A DNA stretch of 38,917 nucleotides, from NCBI GenBank assembly GCA_012523305.1, contig JAAYIV010000153.1, positions 1-38,917 on the forward strand, read 5' to 3'. This DNA comes from Spirochaetales bacterium (GTDB lineage Bacteria > Spirochaetota > Spirochaetia > Sphaerochaetales > Sphaerochaetaceae). This document shows, one piece after another, positions 32,732 to 38,917 of the stretch; the first letter of the stretch is position 1; each line of letters starts with the position of its first letter. The position numbers and the translations under genes are program-made. The notes under the pieces are model-generated. The model made no database searches. It was not told the origin of the DNA and saw nothing but the letters and a program-made list of their open reading frames with translations.

Positions 32732-32770
32732 TGTTCTTTTTGAACATGAATACTCTAAAGATAGAATATT
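32732..32770. promoter_or_regulatory. Inverted repeats in the oppA leader, candidate operators
   Basis: Two inverted repeats lie between the oppA transcription start and its ribosome binding site: TGTTC-ttttt-GAACA (32732-32746, perfect arms) and AATACTCT-n6-AGAATATT (32749-32770, 7 of 8 pairs). Both could be repressor sites; the first could also fold as an mRNA hairpin next to the ribosome binding site. Confidence 0.45.
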
Positions 32771-32782
32771 ATAACCAATTAA

Positions 32783-32811
32783 ATTCTAGGGTACAAATAC
32801 TCAGTTGTCAA
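32783..32811 (-). promoter_or_regulatory. Sigma70-type promoter of the opp operon
   Basis: Minus strand: TTGACA (32806-32811), a 17-bp spacer and TAGAAT (32783-32788). Predicted transcription start about 32776, giving a leader of some 60 nt. It starts immediately after the T tract that ends the sialidase-fold operon. Confidence 0.75.
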
Positions 32812-32828
32812 GAAAAAAAGAAGTGGCT
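32812..32828 (-). terminator. Short-stem terminator after the BNR-protein operon
   Basis: Minus strand: GAAG-CCA-CTTC followed by a run of seven T residues (32812-32828), about 30 bp after the stop of the last BNR gene and directly before the oppA promoter. The stem is only 4 bp, so efficiency is uncertain; the T tract is the main support. Confidence 0.35.
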
Positions 32829-32855
32829 TCATCGTGTATTATATATTTTTTATCT

Positions 32856-33992
32856 CTATATTATATCAAGAAATATACATTGTATTTGACTTTTCCCGTG
32901 TTGTTCGTACCAGAAAGTCAGCATCCATTTCCCGTTTTGTAGTTTTATTGCTGAAGGCTGGCCGAACTTAAGGTACGCAAAAACACTATGCTTGGTGCTG
33001 TCCTTTGAGAAGGGCTCGGGTTCCCATATCATTTGCTGTGAAATGATATCGAAAGTGTTATCCCGAATCTGGGCAATGCAAGCCAAAAGGCCTGGTCTAT
33101 CGGTATCTCTGCGGATAGAATGCAAGGTGAGCACTCGATCGTTACCCAGATAATGGATACTGGAAGCCTGTCCCATGATTCCTGTGGATATCGGAGAAAA
33201 AAAGGTCTTTCCGTAATCATTGGACACAGCAATATGGTTCGGATGTAACTGATTGTTTTTCAAATCCTCCACCCATGCTATGACAGCAACCATACCAGGT
33301 TCCATTTCACATGCACGTTGTTCCCATACGCTCATATGAGGTTTTGGAAACCTCAGCGTCACCGTCACGTCATCCCATGTAAGTCCTTCGTCTTCGCTTC
33401 GAAGCATCCTGCCAAACAAGCCGGAAGCGGTGCTGCCGTCCCAATTCATGAAATTGGCAATAGGAGTGATCCAATGACCGTTCGACAGTACGACAAGCGG
33501 TGCCGACGCTTCTACCGGTTCGTTGAAACTGACCGGTATGATCTCAGGACGGTGAAAATGTTTTGCTTCATCATCCGATCTGAGCAGTACCACTTCATCG
33601 GGTAATACACCGCCGGTATCAGGATTTCCCACCGGAACCGACGGATCGTCCCGAAAGAATCGGTAGCCGATGGCAACGACTGTATGCGAACCTACCGCAG
33701 TTATCTTGCAACTGTCGGTAAACACCCGGTCTTTGATCGATGCTTCGAACAATTTTACCGGAGAGTGCCAGGTGGTACCACCGTCAATACTCGAGCTGAC
33801 CATGGTCGTGGTATCGATGTTGTCCATTCCCGAACCGGCGACAAACGCTGCCAACAGCTTGCCGTTGTCCATTTGCGTGACATTCGGAAAGTATGCGCTT
33901 ACTTTACTATCGCCTGAAGTAAGTTGACCGCATATAATTTTTGAATCCAATACTTTGATACTACTCATATGATGTTCTCCGTTCGTTTTCAT
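32856..33992 (-). CDS. BNR/sialidase-fold beta-propeller protein (paralogue A)
   Basis: A 378-residue protein from the ATG at 33992 (MKTNGEHHMSS), which has AGGAGG 5 nt upstream. Asp-box motifs S-x-D-x-G-x-T-W occur at 68-75 and 199-206, with degenerate copies at 139-146 and 257-264, showing a sialidase-type six-bladed propeller. No signal peptide is seen, so it is cytoplasmic. Where sialidases have the FRIP arginine this protein reads AYFPNV (33-38), so a canonical sialidase mechanism is doubtful. A W-E-Q-R-A-C motif (223-228) is shared with its neighbour. Annotation pipelines would call it exo-alpha-sialidase; I infer a different glycosidase or lyase activity on an imported glycoside. Confidence 0.75.
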   Translation of the reverse strand: MKTNGEHHMSSIKVLDSKIICGQLTSGDSKVSAYFPNVTQMDNGKLLAAFVAGSGMDNIDTTTMVSSSIDGGTTWHSPVKLFEASIKDRVFTDSCKITAVGSHTVVAIGYRFFRDDPSVPVGNPDTGGVLPDEVVLLRSDDEAKHFHRPEIIPVSFNEPVEASAPLVVLSNGHWITPIANFMNWDGSTASGLFGRMLRSEDEGLTWDDVTVTLRFPKPHMSVWEQRACEMEPGMVAVIAWVEDLKNNQLHPNHIAVSNDYGKTFFSPISTGIMGQASSIHYLGNDRVLTLHSIRRDTDRPGLLACIAQIRDNTFDIISQQMIWEPEPFSKDSTKHSVFAYLKFGQPSAIKLQNGKWMLTFWYEQHGKSQIQCIFLDII

Positions 33993-34012
33993 ATTCACCT
34001 CCTGGCAGTCGA

Positions 34013-35140
34013 TCATTCGTCATCAAAACCGATCATCACATAGGAGATCGAAGTATCATCGCAATGTTCTCCCGCATAGAAATAGGCAAGCAATCTGTTT
34101 TCTGATAATTTCAACAGATGCGGATGGCCAACCGAAAATCTAGCCATTTCAGCCCACGCTTCATTCATGCTTATCTGTTTACTATCCTGTTTTGTCATCG
34201 CACTATCATAGATAACCAAAGATTCACTCCATGTGCGAGCCCTATCATCGCTAAGTCTTACAGTGATCACGGGACGCGTCGATCTATCGATGTCGATACA
34301 GGCTAAGCCGTGAAGAGCACAATCGACAGGTCGTCCCGGTTGTCCATAGATTCCGGTATCCCACAATTCACCCCATGTGCGGCCCGCGTCCCTGCTCTCT
34401 TTTGCATGGATATTGAGATAGGTATTGCGCTTTCCGTCGAGTGACCAAAAGAAATCGACGAGTGTCTTGCCGTCATCGGTGACGCAAGGTCGCTGATCCC
34501 AATAATACATATCTGGAACATCGGTTACCAATGTAAGGTTATCCCAGGTAGATCCTTGATCGGCAGAGAAGATCATAGCCGACCGATGGATCCATGTACG
34601 CGTATCCTTTCTGTTTTTGTTTATCTCGAAGTGACACGCCAGCCGACCATCGCCGAGTAATAATGGGGAACCGGTAAGGGCTACCGGATCAGCATCACTA
34701 CCGATGTGGACTCTCTTCGGTTCGGACCAAGTAATTCCTTCGTCTTCGGAAATGATAGAGAAGATATAGGTATCTTTCAGGCTTTCGGTCACCGGATCAT
34801 AAAACGGTTGATCACTGATTGAACCGTCCACCCAATTGAACAGTGCCAATACGCGCGAGCCGCCGAGTGATACGCAATAGTAGCAGATACTCATGCCTTC
34901 CCGCCCATCGATAAGTGGCAATCGCACCGGTTCGTACCAACTAGCCCAAGTAGCGCCCTGGTTATCGCTATAGGTCATCATCGCATTGAAGTGACGGGAT
35001 CCTTTGGTCGTCGCTATCCTGAACGATGCTAGCCAACGTCCTGAGGGCAGTGCTTCGATCGAGCAGAATGTATTGCTCGGATACAAAGAGTATGCGGGGT
35101 CTTTTGGGATAGTACCGCGCCGTATCACCTTCATCATCAC
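34013..35140 (-). CDS. BNR/sialidase-fold beta-propeller protein (paralogue B)
   Basis: A 375-residue protein with five Asp boxes: 58-65, 131-138, 192-199, 249-256 and 297-304 (the last lacks the glycine). This is a clear sialidase-type propeller. No signal peptide. The expected FRIP segment reads TFCSIEALPSG (24-34), without the arginine; an FRIA at 40-43 is displaced onto the following strand. A W-D-Q-R-P-C motif (214-219) matches the WEQRAC of paralogue A, and both have a G-I-x-G-Q segment afterwards, so the two genes are an old tandem duplication. GGGAG lies 9 nt before the ATG, 10 bp after the flavoprotein stop. Confidence 0.75.
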   Translation of the reverse strand: MMMKVIRRGTIPKDPAYSLYPSNTFCSIEALPSGRWLASFRIATTKGSRHFNAMMTYSDNQGATWASWYEPVRLPLIDGREGMSICYYCVSLGGSRVLALFNWVDGSISDQPFYDPVTESLKDTYIFSIISEDEGITWSEPKRVHIGSDADPVALTGSPLLLGDGRLACHFEINKNRKDTRTWIHRSAMIFSADQGSTWDNLTLVTDVPDMYYWDQRPCVTDDGKTLVDFFWSLDGKRNTYLNIHAKESRDAGRTWGELWDTGIYGQPGRPVDCALHGLACIDIDRSTRPVITVRLSDDRARTWSESLVIYDSAMTKQDSKQISMNEAWAEMARFSVGHPHLLKLSENRLLAYFYAGEHCDDTSISYVMIGFDDE

Positions 35141-35150
35141 CCAGATCTCC

Positions 35151-36821
35151 CTATGTGAATCGATATTCGATATCTTTGTCTGCGGTCGATTGGACCATCA
35201 AGCGCCTCGCATAGGACCGATCATTTTTTTCGGGGTAATCCTCTCTATAATGCGGACCCCTGCTCTCTTTCCTGAGTAACATGCACTCGAGCAATATCAT
35301 ACTCAGTCGAGCAGCATGATCAGCTTTCACCGCCATACCAATCGTCTTGGGATTGGACATATGGGTAGCAGGATTGAAATCTTCATACAATTGTCTTATT
35401 CGGTCTTTGGCATAAACAAGGTCCCGTTCATTACGTACTACATTGGCATGATACCACATCAGATGACGAATTTCCTTAATGAGTTCATCCGCATCAATCC
35501 TATTGGGACGATGATGTTCAAATCTTTCGGTAAGTGCTTTTCGAGCGATTGAGGTATTTATCGCTTGTCGATCACAAGACTTGGCCCATTGGGAAGCATA
35601 TGCTCCAGATCGATGACCGAAGACAAGGCAGCTCCCCGAAGCATTGCCTCCATGGCGATCCGCTCCATGAAGGCTTCCGGCGACTTCTCCGGCAGCATAC
35701 AGACCATTCACGCCGGTAGCGCACCGAACATCGATCACGATTCCTCCGTTACTTGCCTGGGCAAGCGGGGCAATCGTATGCTTGGTGCCCAACAAATCGA
35801 TGTGTTGTTCCTTCCTGATCCAATCAACATAGATCGAAATGAATTCTCTTTTGTCCTCGAGTAGCTTCGGGTCATAGCTCAGGTTAAAGCCTTTTTCGCA
35901 ACCGGTGTCGTTGATCTCTTTCATCATCGCGATATCAAAGTAGCGGGAGATGTCACTCGAGGTGTACGGACCATGTTTGGATCGTTCATCCAAGCACTGT
36001 CGGCTGGTGATCGATGACGGTAGATATCTGGCGAGCAAATCCCGACCCTCCGCATCATTGACTTGCGTGCAATATCCAAGGATCTGTTCGCTGAAGAGCA
36101 CTTTGTAACGAGGCGTCATGAAGCCGGGGATGAATTGGATAAATTCCATGTTCACCAATTTCGCACCGGCATCGAGAGCAAGGATATGGCCATGGCCGCA
36201 TACATCGGATGGATTCAGGTTGTGTTCGAACAGATCGCCGAATCCTCCGGTAGCGAGGATCATCGAACGGCAGCTGATGACAAAAAGGGAGCCTTGCCTG
36301 TCGATGCATAGTGCTCCGGCTATATGATCATCATGAAGGATAGTATCGATTACTGTGCAATGTTCCATCAACCTGACATTGTCTTTGGCTTTAAGCAGGG
36401 CATAACTCTTATTACGGATCGCGTTCCAGTCTTCCCAGATGAATATGTCCCGTGCTCGTTTTGCAAAACAGGGGATCCTCCCTCCCTGCATCTTCCGATA
36501 AGGGATTCCCATCGCAGGCAGTTCCGCTACCCGGTCTCTGATCTCATCGATATAGATCTTTGTAAGCTCTTCATCGTGCATCTGAAAGGAGGATTCCCTG
36601 ATTTCTTCAAGCAGACGGATATTGTCCTCGGGATCTTCTGTGGGTGCTTGGCATCCCAGAGCTTCCATCAAAGGATAAAAACTAGAACCCGAGCATATGG
36701 TGCCTTTTGATACCACCAACACTTCCATACCGCTCTCACTGGCACTATGGGTGGCTTTCAATGCTGCCAGTCCGCCACCGATGACAAGGATATCGGTAGT
36801 AATAGTCTGAAATCTCATCAC
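35151..36821 (-). CDS. FAD-dependent oxidoreductase, FrdA/SdhA/AprA superfamily (paralogue 2)
   Basis: A 556-residue flavoprotein, clearly homologous along its length to the one at 23553-25229. VIGGGLAALKA (13-23) is the FAD dinucleotide motif, ATGGFGDLFEHNLN follows near 190, and QFIPG (229-233) replaces the QFHPT of fumarate reductases. RSKHGPYTSSDISRYFD, GLYAAGEVAGSLHGADRHGG and RKESRGPHYREDYP are shared blocks. PCFAKRARD (117-125) is also shared with paralogue 1. No ferredoxin or membrane anchor partner is encoded beside it. GGAGG is 4 nt from the ATG, which overlaps the stop of the Gfo/Idh gene by 4 bp. Confidence 0.85.
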   Translation of the reverse strand: MMRFQTITTDILVIGGGLAALKATHSASESGMEVLVVSKGTICSGSSFYPLMEALGCQAPTEDPEDNIRLLEEIRESSFQMHDEELTKIYIDEIRDRVAELPAMGIPYRKMQGGRIPCFAKRARDIFIWEDWNAIRNKSYALLKAKDNVRLMEHCTVIDTILHDDHIAGALCIDRQGSLFVISCRSMILATGGFGDLFEHNLNPSDVCGHGHILALDAGAKLVNMEFIQFIPGFMTPRYKVLFSEQILGYCTQVNDAEGRDLLARYLPSSITSRQCLDERSKHGPYTSSDISRYFDIAMMKEINDTGCEKGFNLSYDPKLLEDKREFISIYVDWIRKEQHIDLLGTKHTIAPLAQASNGGIVIDVRCATGVNGLYAAGEVAGSLHGADRHGGNASGSCLVFGHRSGAYASQWAKSCDRQAINTSIARKALTERFEHHRPNRIDADELIKEIRHLMWYHANVVRNERDLVYAKDRIRQLYEDFNPATHMSNPKTIGMAVKADHAARLSMILLECMLLRKESRGPHYREDYPEKNDRSYARRLMVQSTADKDIEYRFT

Positions 36822-37816
36822 ACCTCCACCGAGCGTTGTTCTTTGTGTGACTGATAGGAGCGTTCAACCAATTCAACGATACGTTGTCCGTATGCGCCAT
36901 CGATCGGGGAAGGTGTTTCATCATTCAGATACTTGAGGAAATCAACCAGTTGCAACCGGTAAGAATTGTCATCCTCAACTGGAATCTGTTTAAAATCATG
37001 TTCATTCGAGCCAATCCACACACCTTTCGGTTCGATCACGTTGTCGCGTAACGTTACCCGTACTATTCCCTTTGAAAAAATGAACTCAGTTGCATTGACA
37101 AATGGATTACTGTAACCGGTGCAGGTCATGGTCATGGATATATCGTTCCCCATCAGTGCCATGATCTGATAGCCGCTATCCACGGCAACTGCGGGTTGCT
37201 CCCAATCGACATGGGCAAAAATCGTGTTGATCGGTTGACCGGTGAGGTAGCAGACACGGTCTAGCGTATGAACTCCGTAGTTCATCAAGATTCCCCCGCC
37301 GCACTTGCTATCATCGAGAAACCACGCGGGCCGGCCTTCCCAGAAATAGTGATAGTGGATCGAGTCTTTCACCATGATAAGCTTGCCGAGTTCTTTGCTG
37401 TCAATGATGCGCTTTGTCGCGACATACAGCGGGTTATAGCGCTGGGTATGGCCGATCATCAGCTTTGTTTTGGTAGCTTCGAAGAGGGCGTTGATTCGTT
37501 TGCAGGCTTCGCTGTCTTGGGCCATCGGTTTTTCAAGAAGTACGGGAACATCAACGTTCGCGCAAGCGATTGCCGACTCTTCATGCAGATGGTTGGCCAG
37601 ACAGATGATCGCCCCGTCAAGTTTCACCGATGCAAGCATCGCATGGTAATCGCCGAACACGTTGCGTTCATCGATGCCATACGTGCGCGCCACATCGATC
37701 GCCTTGCCAAGGGTCCTATTGGAAAGGGCGACGATGTGCACACCGGGAATCTGTTGGGCTGCCTTGATATGTTCATGAGCAATGATCCCGGTCCCGATAA
37801 TTCCCAATTTTACCAT
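36818..37816 (-). CDS. Gfo/Idh/MocA-family oxidoreductase
   Basis: A 332-residue protein with Rossmann motif KLGIIGTGIIAHEH (3-16), E-K-P at 95-97 (LLEKPMAQD), and GGGILMNYGVHTLDRVCYLTG, which gives the substrate-domain histidine. It lies between two paralogous FrdA-like flavoprotein genes, overlapping one by 4 bp and separated from the other by 3 bp, so the three proteins are very likely co-produced. NAD(P)-linked sugar oxidation is expected; the substrate is unknown. AAGGTGG precedes the ATG by 6 nt. Confidence 0.88.
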   Translation of the reverse strand: MVKLGIIGTGIIAHEHIKAAQQIPGVHIVALSNRTLGKAIDVARTYGIDERNVFGDYHAMLASVKLDGAIICLANHLHEESAIACANVDVPVLLEKPMAQDSEACKRINALFEATKTKLMIGHTQRYNPLYVATKRIIDSKELGKLIMVKDSIHYHYFWEGRPAWFLDDSKCGGGILMNYGVHTLDRVCYLTGQPINTIFAHVDWEQPAVAVDSGYQIMALMGNDISMTMTCTGYSNPFVNATEFIFSKGIVRVTLRDNVIEPKGVWIGSNEHDFKQIPVEDDNSYRLQLVDFLKYLNDETPSPIDGAYGQRIVELVERSYQSHKEQRSVEV

Positions 37817-37819
37817 CTG

Positions 37820-38917
37820 TTACCACCTTATCACTTCAAATGAAAGCTCTGTTTCTTTCTTCCGTACTGCGATCATCCCTGCCAAGGCAGGATCCTGTTC
37901 GGGATAGTCAATCCGATAGTGCGGTCCCCGGCTTTCTTTTCTATGACGCATTACCGTCAGTAGAACTTTCGCCGTTTCGATCGCACTGCGCAGATCGACT
38001 GCGCGCTTCATCTGTCGTTTCAGTTGAAGATGTGCTGTCACATTGAATCGTTTTTCTATTTCCGCAATCTTTTTCAATCCTTCATCACATCGTTGGGCAC
38101 TGCGTACGATCGCTCCGTTCTCCCACATGATGGTTTGTATTTCTTGTATGGATTCGGCCACACTAACGATACCGCCTTGTTTGGAATCCAACTGCTTCAA
38201 CACCCGGTGTGCGACCTCATCCGTTTTCATGACGCAAAGACTCCTGTCCGAAGCCCATCGTGCCGCTTCTTTTCCGGCAATCGCACCGAATACTTGAGTC
38301 GCTGCAATGGCAGCCCCGCCAAGGCGGTCGGCTCCATGGGGACCGCCCGCCGTTTCTCCCGCGGCAAACAGGCCACGTACTCCCGTGGCGCACTGTCGGT
38401 CGATATAGATACCTCCATTGAATCCCTGGGCATGGCAAATCATGTCAAATCCATCGTTGACGACATCGATATGCTTTGCATTCATCCACTCGAGCCAGCT
38501 GGTGATGAACCAACGTGTATCTGAAAGAATCGATGCATCGTATTGCATATGGATGCCCCCCGAATCAAGCACATTGCCTTTTCTCCATTCTTCATACATG
38601 GCGATATCAAAGTAACGGCTGCAGGTGACATTACTAAACGGTCCGTGCTTTGCCCGTTCGGTCAGACATTCGGCAACACTGATATTCGCCGGTAGATAAT
38701 CATTCAGGATCTCTTTTCCATGGCGGTTGGTCACCGAAGGAATCGAATCGAGGTTTTTCTCTTGAAAGAGCATTTTCTTCACCGGATGGGTCAAACCGGG
38801 TATGAATTGGATGAATTCAAGGTTTACCAAACGAGCCCCGGCATCAAGGGCAAGCGCATACCCGTTTCCGGTTTGGTCTGCTGTTGCCAAGCCGTAGCGA
38901 TAGATGCCACAGGCGCC
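37820..38917 (-). CDS. FAD-dependent oxidoreductase, FrdA-like (paralogue 3, N terminus outside window)
   Basis: The gene runs off the right edge in open frame; about 365 C-terminal residues are seen, beginning GACGIYRYGLATADQTG, which aligns with the ATGGYCGLYKHSLNTDD region of paralogue 1. Apparent starts inside this fragment are not real. Shared blocks are NLEFIQFIPGLTHP, ERAKHGPFSNVTCSRYFD, GLFAAGETAGGPHGADRLGG and RKESRGPHYRIDYP. As in the other two, the QFHPT motif of fumarate reductase is QFIPG. The FAD dinucleotide motif would lie beyond the window. It is the first visible gene of the operon that continues with Gfo/Idh, flavoprotein 2 and the BNR pair. Confidence 0.83.
   Translation of the reverse strand, partial: GACGIYRYGLATADQTGNGYALALDAGARLVNLEFIQFIPGLTHPVKKMLFQEKNLDSIPSVTNRHGKEILNDYLPANISVAECLTERAKHGPFSNVTCSRYFDIAMYEEWRKGNVLDSGGIHMQYDASILSDTRWFITSWLEWMNAKHIDVVNDGFDMICHAQGFNGGIYIDRQCATGVRGLFAAGETAGGPHGADRLGGAAIAATQVFGAIAGKEAARWASDRSLCVMKTDEVAHRVLKQLDSKQGGIVSVAESIQEIQTIMWENGAIVRSAQRCDEGLKKIAEIEKRFNVTAHLQLKRQMKRAVDLRSAIETAKVLLTVMRHRKESRGPHYRIDYPEQDPALAGMIAVRKKETELSFEVIRW

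Noticed and set aside
32856-35140. Calling the BNR proteins true sialidases and the region a classical nan locus
   Set aside because: The FRIP arginine is missing in both, no export signal is present, and NanE and NanK are not encoded in the window.
1-38917. CRISPR arrays, tRNA/rRNA genes, insertion sequences, attachment sites
   Set aside because: I saw no regularly spaced repeats, cloverleaf-type sequences, transposase or integrase genes, or long terminal inverted repeats.

Overview
The window looks like a catabolic gene island from a spirochaete, most probably a Sphaerochaeta-like organism. This is inferred from moderate GC content, strong GGAGG-type ribosome binding sites, and three solute-binding proteins whose signal peptides end in the A-A-G-A-x-E / A-G-G-A-A-E style common in that group. 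No taxonomic marker gene is present. Nearly every gene is on the minus strand; only an MFS transporter and nagB are on the plus strand. I saw no tRNA, rRNA, transposase, CRISPR array or phage gene.

Layout, left to right. (1) 1-467: N-terminal part of a membrane-anchored sensor-type protein (minus). (2) 751-1911: MFS transporter (plus). (3) 2133-9524, read right to left: ROK-fold regulator, periplasmic sugar-binding protein, double ATPase, two RbsC-type permeases, Gfo/Idh/MocA dehydrogenase, small VOC protein, and a terminator. A textbook promoter lies upstream of the ROK gene. (4) 9813-10454: GntR/FCD regulator with its own promoter almost touching its start codon. (5) 10507-19618, read right to left: TRAP transporter dctP-dctQ-dctM, Gfo/Idh enzyme, HIT protein, alpha/alpha-toroid protein, second Gfo/Idh enzyme, NagA-type deacetylase, LarA-type racemase. 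(6) 19800-20540: nagB (plus), divergent from dctP. (7) 20549-32716, read right to left: Opp-type ABC transporter (oppA-B-C-D-F), DapA/NanA-type lyase, HpcH/HpaI aldolase, FrdA-like flavoprotein, aldo/keto reductase, unusual NagB-fold protein, UroD-like protein. (8) 32856 to the window end: two BNR/sialidase-fold proteins, a second FrdA-like flavoprotein, a Gfo/Idh enzyme, and a third, partial, FrdA-like flavoprotein.

Taken together, the region encodes four uptake systems of different classes and a dense set of redox and C-C-cleaving enzymes: four Gfo/Idh proteins, three paralogous flavoproteins, an aldo/keto reductase and two 2-keto-acid-type aldolases or lyases, plus amino-sugar enzymes (NagA, NagB, NagB-like). 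The simplest reading is use of N-acetylated amino sugars, their acids or oligosaccharides by oxidation followed by retro-aldol cleavage. No sugar kinase, no NanE and no canonical sialidase is seen, so classical sialic acid catabolism is not supported as it stands. The most interesting points are these: three flavoproteins lack the fumarate-reductase active-site signature; a NagB homologue has altered phosphate-binding and catalytic-base segments; two cytoplasmic BNR proteins lack the FRIP arginine; and a strong RNA hairpin follows each of the three binding-protein genes.
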